Positions 33,776-46,803 of a DNA stretch of 64,000 nucleotides are shown here, piece by piece. The notes under the pieces were generated by a model. The model was given only the letters and a program-made list of their open reading frames with translations. It made no database searches and was not told the DNA's origin. This stretch comes from Cryptomeria japonica (Eukaryota; Streptophyta; Pinopsida; Cupressales; Cupressaceae): positions 570,399,095 through 570,463,094 of the forward strand of contig NC_081405.1 of the NCBI RefSeq assembly GCF_030272615.1, given 5' to 3'. Positions within the stretch are counted from its first letter, which is position 1. Every line of letters starts with the position of its first letter. A program made the translations under genes and the position numbers.

Positions 33776-35706
33776 TAACCATAATTGAATATTAACCTAA
33801 TTGATCACAAAATCAAATAAAAACCTAACCTAAAATTCAATTAAACATTAAACCAAATTGTACCCTAACCCTAATAATAAACCAAAATGAACTCTAATTT
33901 TAAACCTAATTAAACCTAACCCTAACCATATACCACCTTGAAGCTAAATCCTAAACTAGATTTCATCCTAACCCCAACATTAATCCAAATGGATCACTAT
34001 CAATAAACTAAATTGAATTTTAATCCAAAACCAATTTGAAGAAGTTACACCAAATGCAACCAAATTAAACCCAAATATTCAACAAAATTCAATGAATTTG
34101 AATCATATAAACATTATACCAAATTGAAGGACAATACTTAAATAATTATATCCTAACACAAACACTAAACCAATTTGATCCCCTAACACTAAACCAAGTT
34201 GTACTCAATTGAACCATAAACCCTAACATTGAATTTAATTAAAAAACAAAATTAAAAAATAAAATGATAACCCTAAACATAATTAAATTAAATGATAAAT
34301 AAAATTCAACTCTAACTCTAAACTTAACCTCTATTTAACCCTAATCCTAACATTTAAATAAATGGAGTCCTATACAAAATTAAATGCTAACCCTATACTA
34401 GATTGAAGAAAAATGATAAAGGAAATTAATACCGTAACCATAAAACTAAACCAAATTAGATCATAATTGAATAGTAAACCAAATTGCACCATAAATCTAA
34501 ACACAATGGAACCCTTACACAAAACTAAATTGAGCCCTATACTAAATTGAGCCCTATACCTAATTAAACCCTAACCATGTAATAAATTAAATCAATCAAA
34601 ACCATAAACTAAATTATACCATAACTATAAAACTAAACCAAATTATACTCCATCCCTAAACCAAACTGAATACTATACCAAATGAACACTAACCCTATAC
34701 CAAATTGAAACAAAGTCATAAGCCAAATTAATTTCTAACCATGATACTAATTGAAATTGAACCCTAAACCTCAACATAATTGAAAATTGAACTAAATTGA
34801 ATCCTAAGTCTAAACCAAATCCAATCCTAATTTTAAATTAAATTGAACCCTAAACCTAATAGTAAACCAAATTGAACCCTAAACATAGCACTAACCCAAG
34901 TTAAATTGTAACCCTAAGCCTTATTAAAGCCTTATACTAATATTTAAAGCCTAGAACTAAACCAAATTGAGCACTAAACCTAAATCTATTTAAATATTAA
35001 TTGTAAATTGATAATAAAATTGAAACCAAAATGAATATTAATTGTAAACATAAATTCAATTCAATCCTAACCCTTATCCTAAATAAACACTAGCTACATT
35101 AAACCCTAATTTCAATAAACACTAACCTTGATTGAATCCTAATCCTAAATTAATGTTAAACCAGATTAAATTGAAACCAAATTGAATATTTACCATAACC
35201 ATAAACCAAATTAAATATTAACCCTTATCCTAATCAAATAGTAACTAGATTGAAACCTAATGTTAAATAAATACTAAATCGAATTAAAAACCTAATCCTA
35301 AATTTTCACTAAAGTGTATTGAATTAAAATCAAATTGAATATTAATTGTACCATAAACCCAATTAAATCCTAACACTTATCCTCATTAAATGCTAATTAG
35401 ATTGAACCCTAAGCTTAAATAAATACTAAACCAAATCGAACTCTAATCCTAAAGAAATACTAAACTAGATTTAATTGAAACCACATTGAATATTAGTTCT
35501 ATAACCATAAATCATCCCATTAATCAAAACTATAACCATAAACCAAATTAAATCCTAGCTCTTATCCTTATTAAACAGTAACTAGATTCAACCCTAATAT
35601 TAAATTTACACTAAACTAAATTTAACCCTAATAAATAAACACTAAACTAGATTGAATTGTAACCTTTAATAAAATTTTACCCTATCATTAACACTAAATC
35701 AAATTG
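33776..35706. repeat. Degenerate telomere-like satellite, main block
   Basis: Nearly 2 kb of diverged AACCCTAAACCAAATTGA units, with recurring CCAAATTGAACCCTAA and TTAAACCCTAACC phrases. It is on the same strand as the blocks at 9146-9915 and 48807-48985. Units vary in length and sequence; no pure CCCTAAA run is present. The right end is interrupted by a retroposon-like insertion and the block resumes at 48807. Confidence 0.88.
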
Positions 35707-35898
35707 GATGTGGAAACTATGGAGGTTAACCAAGAGCACATAATTGAGAAGCTGGAAGAGGATGTGAGTGAGATCAAGGAAAACCTGAACAATCTAGTGG
35801 AAATCAGTAGGTAGGTGATGAATAATAGCGCTGGTGATTTGGAAAAGATTAATTCCATGATGACTGATTATAGAACTAGGACCATCACCAGTGACCCT
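35707..35898 (+). mobile_element. Left part of a retroposon-like fragment split by the copia array
   Basis: Non-satellite sequence with a plus-strand frame of coiled-coil character (EHIIEKLEEDVSEIKENLNN) broken by one TAG. It resumes after the copia array at 48440. The whole (about 560 bp) is bounded by CTAAATCAAATTG at 35694-35706 and 48807-48819. That 13-mer is also a satellite phrase, so the duplication may be coincidental. A 5'-truncated LINE or a retroposed transcript fits best; I recognise no LINE domain. Confidence 0.4.
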
Positions 35899-36558
35899 TG
35901 TTAAATTCTGTGAGAAGCAAGAATCGAGCCAGGATTTGATGTCGGTCATAGATCACATGCAACTCCAAGCAATGGATGATCGAAGATCAAAATAGCTGAA
36001 TGAAGATAAATCTGATATGAGAGAAAAATAGAGATAAAGAAGAGAATTTAGAGAAGACTCTCACCGAGCTATCACTTAACTAAAAGGTGAGAGTATATTG
36101 CTTATTATATCGAAAAATAATAGCATATACAACTAAGAGGTGCATTAACTCCCACCTCCATAAAAAGTGGGAGGTTTTACCTACTACCACATAAAAGGTG
36201 GGAGGTTTTTACCTACTTGGTAAATGTCAAAACATGTGGCATAACCTCCTTACATGAAAACAAAAAAGGAGTTATAAGAGGTGGCACATAAGGCCAAAAG
36301 AGGGTGAGAAACCCAACTACCCCATAACCCACTTAGGAAATGACAAAATAGTGGTTATGAGAGGTGGCACAACAAGCCAAAAGAGGGTGTGTAACTCAAC
36401 TACCCATGTGAGGTGGAGAGTTACACATGTAGCTAATTGTATTCTGCCACGTGTCCTCATATTAACCACAGCTAATAACCTAAGCAAGCTTAATAATATA
36501 TGTGTAGGAAAAATAAATACCCCCTAACATAAGGAAAATAAGAAAACCTACACTAACA
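35899..36558 (-). repeat. Copia LTR 1 (3' LTR of interior A)
   Basis: 660 bp, TGTTAAATTCTG to CACTAACA. It is the most different of the three, for example AACTAAAAGGTGAG where the others have AACTAGTGAAGGTGAG, and GCCACGTGTCC where they have GCCACCTGTCC. Confidence 0.93.
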
Positions 36559-36565
36559 CCCCCCA
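36559..36565 (-). promoter_or_regulatory. Polypurine tract, interior A
   Basis: The minus strand reads TGGGGGG directly before LTR 1, preceded by CTTAA. Interior B has GGGGGGG in the same place (42496-42502). Confidence 0.8.
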
Positions 36566-37625
36566 TTAAGCGTAGCTTAGGTGGGTGAAAAGATGGGTCC
36601 CGACAAATGAGGCCATGTTAGGTACCCATGTACATAAATATCCCCCCCAAAAGAAGAAGCCCCCCCATAAGAGGAATAGACCCCCCTAAATAGAGAGAAA
36701 GAATGAAGGACTAAGAAGCCCCTCCTGAAGTAGACACGTTTTGCATCCCAAGGAAAGATCACAAATGAAGGAACTTGCTTTCGGTGAAAGGTTTGGTGAA
36801 GATGTCCGCAGTTTGCTGCGATGTAGAACAATACTTAAGATCAATGATGCCTTCCTGAATGAGCTCCCGAATATAGTGCATATGTATCTCAATGTGTTTC
36901 GTCCCCTGATGATGAACTGGATTTCTTGAGATCTGTATAGCACTCTAATTATCACAAAAGATGATGGTAGGTTTTCTAACTGGAATACCAAACTCAGTAA
37001 GAATATTTTGAAGCCAAATAGCCTCAGTGGTGGCATTGAATGCCCCTCGATACTCAGCCTCTGTCGATGAAAGAGCAATTCCAGACTGCTTCTTTCTCGA
37101 CCAACAAACTGGACCAGAACCAAGTGAGAAGCAATACACAGAAGTGGACTTGCGATCCTGAGAATCACCTGCCCAATCTGAATCCATATATCCTACCAAG
37201 TCAATATCCACACCTGTTACATACTGAATTCCATAATTGTGAGTACCCTGAATGTAGTGGAGGATCCGCTTAGCTACTTTCCAATGCAACTCATGTGGCT
37301 CCTGCATGAATCTAGAGACCATGCCCACAGCATAAGAAATGTCGGGTCTCGTATGAGTCAAATAAATGAGGCTTCCAACAAGTTGTCGATATAAAGTGCC
37401 ATCAACCAAGGGTGAAGAGCACTTAGCCTCAAGTTTGACCCCTGACAAAAATGGAGTAGGTGCAGGCTTACAATCAGCCATGTGAAATCTAGAGAGCATA
37501 TCAAGTGCATACTTGGGTTGTCCAAGGAAGATTCCTGAAGATGATTGAGTGATCTCAATTCCCAAGAAGTAATGCAGAAGACCCAAGTCTGACATCAAAA
37601 ATCTATCATGTAGAGCAATTTTCAC
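36566..37625 (-). pseudogene. Copia interior A: end of RT and RNase H
   Basis: The open frame 36945-37625 starts in the RT C-terminal part (LHYFLGIEITQSSSGIFLGQ, LTHTRPDISYAVG). It continues into RNase H (YMDSDWAGDSQDRKST, LSSTEAEYRGAFNATTEAIW) up to FCDN. A TAA follows at the codon where copia elements normally read Q (CDNQSA); interior B has the same stop. The last ~370 bp carry the RNase H tail. A stop near 37643, absent from copy B, separates this from the upstream RT frame. Confidence 0.92.
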
Positions 37626-37640
37626 TGCTTTGATGGTGGA

Positions 37641-38762
37641 TTAGTGACTCCCTGTGAGTAACAAGTCATCAACATAGAGAACTAGAAATGTGAGAGTTTC
37701 ATCCTGTTGCAGAATGTATATGTTCGGATCAGAATGGCACCGAGTGAAACCAACTGTCAGAAGGAATAAGTCCATCTTGGCATACCAAGCTCGAGGAGCC
37801 TGTTTGAGGCCATAGAGAGACTTTCGAAGTCGACACACAAGTGAAGGATCCTGAACAAACCCCTGTGGTTGCTCCATGTAGATTTCCTCCTGAAGGTCAC
37901 CATGAAGAAATGCACTCTTCACATCCATCTGATGAACTTCCCAACGATGGGCTGCAACTATAGCAAGAACAAGTTGGATGGAATTCATCTTAGCAACTGG
38001 AACAAAAGTCTCAGAGTAATCAACCCCTGGAACTTGGGGAAAACCTTTTGCTACCAAGCGAGCCTTATACTTATCAACTGACCCATCCGCTGCAAATTTT
38101 GTTCGATAGATCCACTTGCATCGAACAAGTTTCCTTCCCTTAGGAAGAGGAACTAAATCCCATGTGTGATTCCTTTCCAAGGAATTGAACTCTTCTTGCA
38201 TTGCAGCATCCCACTCAAGAACACCTGAAGCTTCTCGAAAGGACTGTCCATCAGAAGCTGAAGCAATGAAGAGATGTGGAGCTTGCTGAAATTGTGACCT
38301 TGTTCTTCTAGTATCTAATGGATCACCAAGCCAATCTTCTGTCGACTCAAATGTTTGTCGAGCCCAAAGAGGCACTGAGGCTAGAGAGTCTGGGGGAGAA
38401 TCATCAACCTCTGAATGATGACTATGAGAGGAATGTGAATCCTCATCATCACTGTCACCATCTGAAGTAGAGGAAGAAGACTCCTCATCAAGATTAGGAG
38501 GATTAAGATCCTCTGAAGAACTATCATCATAATGCAATTTCTCCAATGTGATAGTGGATGGAGAAGTGGTATGAGAAGAACTAGAAGAACTCTCCTCAAA
38601 ATGAACACTCCTCTCAATGAACAACTCATGAGTAGTGGGATGGAGAGGCCTATACCCTTTGACATCATCTGGATATCCAACAAATATGCAAGGCTTACTC
38701 TGCGGATCCATAGCCTTGCGTTTTTCAGCTGGAATGTGGGCCCATGCAAGAGAACCAAACAC
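37641..38762 (-). pseudogene. Copia interior A: integrase C-terminus and RT core
   Basis: 373 codons. It begins at MFGSLAWAHIP in the integrase C-terminal region, followed by an acidic Ser/Asp-rich linker (SSSSSTSDGDSDDEDSHSS type). RT follows with WIYRTKFAADGSVDKYKARL, HQMDVKSAFLHGDLQEEIYM and the catalytic LVLYVDDLLLTGS. The YVDD is intact. Upstream, two stops shared with interior B (near 38803 and 38947) divide it from the gag-integrase frame. Confidence 0.94.
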
Positions 38763-38948
38763 TTTAAAGTGTTTAACTGTGGGTTTTCGACCAGTCGAAG
38801 CTTAAAAGGGAGTTACCCCCTTCACAGCTTTATGAGGAACTCTGTTCTGGATGTAACACGCACAGTTGATGGCCTCTGCCCAATACTGAGGTGCCAAATA
38901 CTTGGAGTGAATCATACAATTAGCCATCTCCTTCAAGGACCTATTCTT

Positions 38949-40775
38949 TCATTCTGTTACACCATTTTGTTGAGGACTGTATGGAACTGTGTGCTGCATG
39001 TTGATACCTTCTGAAGCACAAAATTTTTCAAACTGATTATTAACATATTCACCCCCATTATCTGTACGCAGAATCTTGATGAACTTCCCAGATTGTTTCT
39101 CTGCAAAGGCTTTGAAATCTAGAAAATTTTCAAAGACTTCAGACTTTTGTTTGAGAAAGTAAACCCATGTATATCTGGAAAAGTCATCAATAAATGTCAA
39201 GACATATCTAGCCTTGCTGAAATATGGTTGTGGAAATGGTCCTGCCAAGTCACTATGTACCAACTCCAATAGTTGTGTGGCTCTCCAAGCTTTACCTTTA
39301 TCATACTTCTCCTCTAGATGCTTACCAAGAATGCACCCTTGGAAAACTCCATTAGAAAATCGAATAGAAGGCAACCCTGAAACCATTTCTTGTTGACTGA
39401 GTTGTTGTAAGTAACGGTAGTTCAAGTGGCCAAACTGTTGATGCCACAAACAACTCACCTCATCTGCATGAGTGAGTAAAACTATCAAAGGAGAGTCAGG
39501 AACAAAGTGAGAAAACCGATATAATCTAGAATGATGATTTTCTTTTCCCACGGCAACAGTAGACCCATTATGCATTTCACTGATTACCACTGCATCTGGT
39601 GTGAAGTCAACTCGCTTGCCAGAACCAGTGTGACTGATCTGATGAATAGATAGGAGATTAGTTGATAAAGATGGAATACAAAGGACATCTTGAAATGTTC
39701 CTTCATCCACATCAACAGACCCTCTCCCATGCACTTCAACATGAGTGTCATCACCCATTAGGATGGAAGGCATAGAACATGGCTCTAAAGATGTGAAATC
39801 ATCTTTTGAAGAAGCCATGTGGTATGAAACACCTAAGTCAATTATCCAAGAATTTGGTTGTGAAGCAATAGCGACTAGGGCCTTACCCTTTCCTTTCCCC
39901 TTACTCTTATCTATGTCCTTAGAAGATCCTTTTGATGAACTCAGTTTGACTGAATCAGGAACCTTGATATTATTCTTTTCAAGAAGATTTGAAAGGTGAT
40001 CAATTTGTTTCTTTAAACACTTATGTTCATCATGACCAGGCCTCTTACAATAAGAACACTTGACCTTCTCCTTCTCAGGTTGTTCACCTTTTGATGAAGA
40101 GGTCTCATTGTCTGCTTTTGAAGTAGCAGATTTTTGATCTTTCTTCTTCTCTCCTTGGTTCTTTTGTTTCTTATCTTGCTTACTAGACCCTTTCTGTTCT
40201 TTTGTGCCTTGATTTACAACTAAGGCATGTGACTTAGAGGGCTTTATTGTACCCATTTGAACCAATTTGTCCTGCTCCCTAGTGAGTTCTGCAGCAAAAT
40301 CATCTAAAGAAGGCATTTTGAATGTAGTACCAAGGGCACATTTGGTAGCATAAAATGTAGAAACAAACACTGAATAGTTAGGACCAAGCTTAGAAAGAAT
40401 ACTCAAGATCAGTTGCTTATCATCTTTCTTAGTTCCACACTGTTCCAACTGCAATCTTATAGACTTAAGTTTAGTGAAGAAGTCTTGTATAGTATCAAAA
40501 TTGGTTGGATTCAACCCTATGAGTTCATTCTCCAATTGATGACCTCTTAGTTCATCCTGCTTACCAAAGAGGTTTCCCAAAGTAGTCCATACTGCATTTT
40601 GTGTAGTAGCAGATTCAATGTGAAAAAGAATGTCAGGAGAGACTGACATGCACAATGTACCAAAAGATTCATCACATTTATTAAACCATTTAATCTTTTC
40701 TGTAGCATCTTGAGGTTCAGTTTCAAGTCCCATAGTAACACGATGATATCCATGTCTTTTCAGATATATTATCAT
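38949..40775 (-). pseudogene. Copia interior A: gag, protease and integrase core
   Basis: A 608-codon open frame. It holds gag (ENELIGLNPTNFDTIQDFF and neighbours), a CCHC zinc knuckle CSYCKRPGHDEHKC, and a protease site WIIDLGVSYHM in which the usual D-S/T-G Ser/Thr is Leu, so the protease should be inactive. The integrase zinc module is CLWHQQFGHLNYRY, then FQGC where a Cys has been lost. The Asp, Asp, Glu triad lies in LVHSDLAGPF, RTDNGGEY and QQNGVTE. The first Met may be internal, because similar sequence (LLTPYNYFEWKSKM) extends upstream to a stop near 40864. Confidence 0.93.
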
Positions 40776-40864
40776 CTTAGATTTCCATTCAAAGTAATTA
40801 TATGGTGTTAAAAGTGGAACTGTAGATGCATTGATGAGAGCAGAAAAGAAGATTGCAAAGAGTT

Positions 40865-41821
40865 AAGAAGAGTGCAAGAAAGAAGACACAAGAGACACCC
40901 CCCCTTTCCACTAGTCTTTGAAATCACCCCCCCCAAATATTACAAGGTTGGCACTTTATAATTAGTGCATTTACAAGACTTTTATCAGATTACAATGCTT
41001 TCTAAAACTTTAATGGCCAAAATAGAAAGTTTAAATACATATAAATTTAACACAAAATCTGAAAAAATTAGCCTTATAGCTACTCAATGTATCTTAATAC
41101 CTTTCCAACAACTATTTGTTTTTGTAAAATAGAGTTGTGAGAAGAAAGATATGATCTATAGAAGGGAAAAAAAAACATGCAGCTGATTCAACCTGCAATT
41201 ATGAAGAGTGCTCATTTCCATCTTTCTGTCAAGTACTCATTTGCAAAATACTGACACCCGAGGCAAAAGTTATGCAACTTTTAAGAAAGGTTGCTGAATT
41301 TTCCTGATAGAAAACGGTTTAAGCCTTGTTGAAACTCGATTTCTGCAAAAATTATTAATTTTCTAGAAAAACCCTCCATAACCCAGAAGTTTATCGATGC
41401 TGGGAACAAAACCCAGAAGTATTTTTTTCTGAAAATGAACGAAGGTTAGAACACTAGGACCGAAATGAAAATAGCTCTAGTAAAATATTTCACTTTGATT
41501 TTTTTTACTGTGTTCTCCAAACTCTGAATTTGGTGAAATAAAAGTCACTTATGATTTTCACAAGCCTTCTGGACACTTTGGAAATGCTAAAGAAGCCTCC
41601 AATATTACCAAAAATGCTACAATCACCCAGATCTCAAAGAACACATATATAAAACCAGATTTAACTAGAAGCTTATTTTCCTTTAAATTGTTCTGATTCT
41701 CCAGATCACACGAAAATGCAGGAGAAGAGAATACTTGGTTTTTAAGAAAAATATTAGCTATCTAACAATCTCAAATCTCTCAAATAAATCAGAAAAGCAA
41801 TGAGCTATACCAGACAACACG
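40865..41821 (-). other. Untranslated leader of copia interior A
   Basis: Almost 1 kb between the primer site and gag, without coding homology and matching 46804-47760 almost base for base. Confidence 0.75.
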
Positions 41822-41833
41822 GCTCTGATACCA
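41822..41833 (-). promoter_or_regulatory. Primer-binding site, copia interior A
   Basis: The minus strand reads TGGTATCAGAGC, abutting LTR 2: the plant initiator-methionine tRNA site. Confidence 0.93.
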
Positions 41834-42495
41834 TGTTAAATTCTATGAGAAGCAAGAATCGAGCCACGATCTGATGTCAGTCATAGATCACATGCAACTC
41901 CAAGCAATGGATGATTGAAGATCAATATAGCTGAAAGAAGATAAATCTGATATGAGAGAAAAATAGAGATAAAGAAGAGAATTTAGAGAAGACTCTCACT
42001 GAGCTATCACTTAACTAGTGAAGGTGAGAGTATATTGCTTATTATATAGAAAAATAATAGCATATACAACCAAGAGGTGCATTAACTCCCACCTCCATGA
42101 AAAGTGGGAGGTTTTACCTACTACCCCATAAAAGGTGGGAGGTTTTTACCTACTTGGTAAATGTCAAAACATGTGACATAACCTCCTTACATGAAAACAA
42201 AAAAGGAGTTATAAGAGGTGGCACATAAGGCCAAAAGAGGGTGAGAAACCCAACTACCCCATAACCCACTTAGGAAATGACAAAATAGTGGTTATGAGAG
42301 GTCGCACAACAAGCCAAAAGAGGGTGTGTAACTCAACTACCCATGTGAGGTGGAGAGTTACACATGTAGTTAATTGTATTCTGCCACCTGTCCTCATATT
42401 AACCACACCTAATAACCTAAGCAAGCTTAATAATATATGTGTAGGAAAAATAAATACCCCCTAACATAAGGAAAATAAGAAAACCTACACTAACA
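41834..42495 (-). repeat. Copia LTR 2, shared by both interiors
   Basis: 662 bp. It serves as 5' LTR for interior A and 3' LTR for interior B. It follows LTR 3 at nearly every diagnostic site, but in its last ~30 bp reads GAAAATAAGAAAACC like LTR 1, whereas LTR 3 has GAAAATAAAAAAACC. No short duplication flanks it. Confidence 0.93.
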
Positions 42496-43150
42496 CCCCC
42501 CCTTAAGCGTAGCTTAGGTGGGTGAAAAGATGGGTCCTGACAAATGAGGCCATGTTAGGTACCCATGTACATAAATATCCCCCCCAAAAGAAGAAGCCCC
42601 CCCATAAGAGGAATAGACCCCCCTAAATAGAGAGAGAAAGAATGAAGGACTAAGAAGCCCCTCCTGAAGTAGACACCTTTTGCATCCCAAGGAAAGATCA
42701 CGAATGAAGGAACTTGCTTTCAGTGAAAGGTTTGGTGAAGATGTCCGCAGTTTGCTGCGATGTAGAACAATACTTAAGATCAATGATGCCTTCCTGAATG
42801 AGCTCCCGAATATAGTGCATATGTATCTCAATGTGTTTCGTCCCCTGATGATGAACTGGATTTCTTGAGATCTGTATAGCACTCTAATTATCACAAAAGA
42901 TGATGGTAGGTTTTCTAACTGGAATACCAAACTCAGTAAGAATATTTTGAAGCCAAATAGCCTCAGTGGTGGCATTGAATGCCCCTCGATACTCGGCCTC
43001 TGTCGATGAAAAAGCAATTCCAGACTGCTTCTTTCTCGACCAACAAACTGGATGAGAACCAAGTGAGAAGCAATACCCAGAAGTAGACTTGCGATCCCGA
43101 GAATCACCTGCCCAATCTGAATCCGTATATCCTACCAAGTCAATATCCAC
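42496..43150 (-). pseudogene. Copia interior B: RNase H
   Basis: The open frame 42884-43150 holds YTDSDWAGDSRDRKST and LSSTEAEYRGAFNATTEAIW. It ends at the same CDN-stop as interior A. A TAG at about 43163, absent from copy A (Q there), cuts it from RT. Confidence 0.92.
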
Positions 43151-43162
43151 ACCTGCTACATA

Positions 43163-44701
43163 CTAAATTCCATAATTGTGAGTACCCTGAATGTAGTGGA
43201 GGATCCGCTTAGCTACTTTCCAATGCAACTCATGTGGCTCCTGCATGAATCTAGAGACCATGCCCATAGCATAAGAAATGTCGGGTCTTGTATGAGTCAA
43301 ATAAATGAGGCTTCCAACAAGTTGTCGATATAAAGTGCCATCAACCAAGGGTGAAGAGCACTTAGCCTCAAGTTTGACCCCTGACAAAAATGGATTAGGT
43401 GCAGGCTTACAATCAGCCATGTGAAATATAGAGAGCATATCAAGTGCATACTTGGGTTGTCCAAGGAAGATTCCTGAAGATGATTGAGTGATCTCAATTC
43501 CCAAGAAGTAATGCAGAAGACCCAAGTCTGACATCAAAAATATATCATGTAGAGCAATTTTCACTGCTTTGATGGTGGATGAGTGACTCCCTGTGAGTAA
43601 CAAGTCATCAACATAGAGAACTAGAAATGTGAGAGTTTCATCGTGTTGCAGAATGTCTATGTTCGGATCAGAATGGCACCGAGTGAAACCAACTGTCAGA
43701 AGGAATAAGTCCATCTTGGCATACCAAGCTTGAGGAGCCTGTTTGAGGCCATAGAGAGACTTTTGAAGTCGACACATAAGTGAAGGATCCTGAACAAACC
43801 CCTGTGGTTGCTCCATGTAGATTTCCTCCTGAAGGTCACCATGAAGAAATGCACTCTTCACATCCATCTGATGAACTTCCCAACGATGGGCTGCAACTAT
43901 AGCAAGAACAAGTCGGATGGAATTCATCTTAGCAACTGGAGCAAAAGTTTCAGAGTAATCAACCCCTGGAACTTGGAGAAAACCTTTTGCTACCAAGCGA
44001 GCCTTATACTTATCAACTGACCCATCCGCTGCAAATTTTGTTCGATAGATCCACTTGCATCGAACAAGTTTCCTTCCCTTAGGAAGAGGAACTAAATCCC
44101 ATGTGTGATTCCTTTCCAAGGAATTGAAGTCTTCTTGCATTGCAGCATCCCACTCAAGAACACCTGAAGCTTCTCGAAAGGACTGTCCATCAGAAGCTGA
44201 AGCAATGAAGAGATGTGGAGCTTGCTGAAATTGTGACCTTGTTCTTCTAGTATCTAATGGATCACCAAGCCAATCTTCTGCCGACTCAAATGTTTGTCGA
44301 GCCCAAAGAGGCACTGAGGCTAGAGAGTCTGGGGGAGAATCATCAACCTCTGAATGATGACTATGAGAGGAATGTGAATCCTCATCATCACTGTCACCAT
44401 CTGAAGTAGAGGAAGAAGACTCCTCATCAAGATTAGGAGGATTAAGATCCTCTGAAGAACTGTCATCATAATGCAATTTCTCCAATGTGATAGTGGATGG
44501 AGAAGTGGTATGAGAAGAACTAGAAGAACTCTCCTCAAAATGAACACTCCTCTCAATGAACAACTCATGAGTAGTGGGATGGAGAGGCCTATACCCTTTG
44601 ACATCATCTGGATATCCAACAAATATGCAAGGCTTACTCTGTGGATCCATAGCCTTGCGTTTTTCAGTTGGAATGTGGGCCCATGTAAGAGAACCAAACA
44701 C
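43163..44701 (-). pseudogene. Copia interior B: integrase C-terminus and reverse transcriptase
   Basis: 512 codons. It has the same domains as the copy-A frame, but reads through the site where A has a private stop, so the whole RT (WIYRTKFAADG, YVDDLLLTGSHSST, then LTHTRPDISYAMG) is one frame. RT catalytic residues are intact. Confidence 0.94.
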
Positions 44702-44887
44702 TTTAAAGTGTTTAACTGTGGGTTTTCGACCAGTCCAAGCTTAAAAGGGAGTTACCCCCTTCACAGCTTTATGAGGAACTCTGTTCTGGATGTAACACGC
44801 ACAGTTGATGGCCTCTGCCCAATATTGAGGTGCCAAAGACTTGGAGTGAATCATACAATTAGCCATCTCCTTCAAGGACCTATTCTT

Positions 44888-46714
44888 TCATTCTGCTACA
44901 CCATTTTGTTGAGGACTGTATGGAACTGTGTGCTGCATGTTGATACCTTCTGAAGCACAAAATTTTTCAAACTGATTATTAACATATTCACCCCCATTAT
45001 CTGTACGCAGAATCTTGATGAACTTCCCAGATTGTTTCTCTGCAAAGGCTTTGAAATCTAGAAAAATTTCAAAGACTTCAGACTTTTGTTTGAGAAAGTA
45101 AACCCATGTATATCTGGAAAAGTCATCAATAAATGTCAAGACATATCTAGCCTTGCTGAAAGATGGTTGTGGAAATGGTCCTGCCAAGTCACTATGTACC
45201 AACTCCAATAGTTGTGTGGCTCTCCAAGCTTTACCTTTATCATACTTCTCCTCTAGATGCTTACCAAGAATGCACCCTTGGCAAACTCCATTAGAAAATT
45301 GAATAGAAGGCAACCCTGAAACCATTTCTTGTTGACTGAGTTGTTGTAAGTAACGGTAGTTCAAGTGGCCAAACTGTTGATGCCACAAACAACTCACCTC
45401 ATCTGCATGAGTGAGTAAAACTGTCAAAGGAGAGTCAGGAACAAAGTGAGAAAACCGATATAATCTAGAATGATGATTTTCTTTTCCCACGGCAACAGTA
45501 GACCCATTATGCATTTCACTGATTACCACTGCATCTGGTGTGAAGTCAACTCGCTTGCCAGAACCAGTGTGACTGATCTGATGAATAGATAGGAGATTAG
45601 TTGATAAAGATGGAATACAAAGGACATCTTGAAATGTTCCTTCATCCACATCAACAGACCCTCTCCCATGCACTTCAACATGAGTGTCATCACCCATTAG
45701 GATGGAAGGCATAGAACATGGCTCTAAAGATGTGAAATCATCTTCTGAAGAAGCCATGTGGTGTGAAACACCTAAGTCAATTATCCAAGAATTTGGTTGT
45801 GAAGAAATAGCGACTAGGGCCTTACCCTTTCCTTTCCCCTTACTCTTATCTATGTCCTTAGAAGATCCTTTTGATGAACTCTGTTTGACTGAATCAGGAA
45901 CCTTGATATTATTCTTTTCAAGAAGATTTGAAAGGTGATCAATTTGTTTCTTTAAACACTTATGTTCATCATGACCAGGCCTCTTACAATAAGAACACTT
46001 GACCTTCTCCTTCTGAGGTTGTTCACCTTTTGATGAAGAGGTCTCATTGTCTGCTTTTGAAGTAGCAGATTTTTGATCTTTCTTCTTCTCTCCTTGGTTC
46101 TTTTGTTTCTTATCTTGCTTACTAGACCCTTTCTGTTCTTTTGTGCCTTGATTTACAACTAAGGCATGTGACTTAGAGGGCTTTATTGTACCCATTTGAA
46201 CCAATTTTTCCTGCTCCCTAGTGAGTTCTGCAGCAAAATCATCTAAAGAAGGCATTTTGAATGTAGTACCTAGGGCACATTTGGTAGCATAGAATGTAGA
46301 AACAAACACTGAATAGTTAGGACCAAGCTTAGAAAGAATACTCAAGATCAGTTGCTTATCATCTTTCTTAGTTCCACACTGTTCCAACTGCAATCTTATA
46401 GACTTAAGTTTAGTGAAGAAGTCTTGTATAGTATCAAAATTGGTTGGATTCAACCCTATGAGTTCATTCTCCAATTGATGACCTCTTAGTTCATCCTGCT
46501 TACCAAAGAGGTTTCCCAAAGTAGTCCATACTGCATTTTGTGTAGTAGCAGATTCAATGTGAAAAAGAATGTCAGGAGAGACTGACATGCACAATGTACC
46601 AAAAGATTCATCACATTTATTAAACCATTTAATCTTTTCTGTAGCATCTTGAGGTTCAGTTTCAAGTCCCATAGTAACACGATGATATCCATGTCTTTTC
46701 AGATATATTATCAT
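44888..46714 (-). pseudogene. Copia interior B: gag, protease and integrase core
   Basis: A 608-codon frame, a twin of the copy-A frame. Differences include CQGC (zinc ligand retained) where A has FQGC, SHHM where A has SYHM in the protease, and NGVAE where A has NGVTE. It shares the inactivating protease motif IDLG and the following TGA in place of Arg. Confidence 0.93.
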
Positions 46715-46803
46715 CTTAGATTTCCATTCAAAGTAATTATATGGTGTTAAAAGTGGAACTGTAGATGCATTGATGAGAGCAGAAAAGAAGATTGCAAAGA
46801 GTT

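Noticed and set aside
33776-35706. A true telomere or clean interstitial telomere array
   Set aside because: CCCTAAA heptamers recur but never in an uninterrupted run, and units include an AAATTGA module foreign to telomeres.
38532-39014. 160-codon plus-strand frame and similar long plus-strand frames at 36741-36929, 39745-39999, 44471-44953 and 14646-15068
   Set aside because: All are antisense to recognised copia or gypsy coding domains and resemble nothing themselves.
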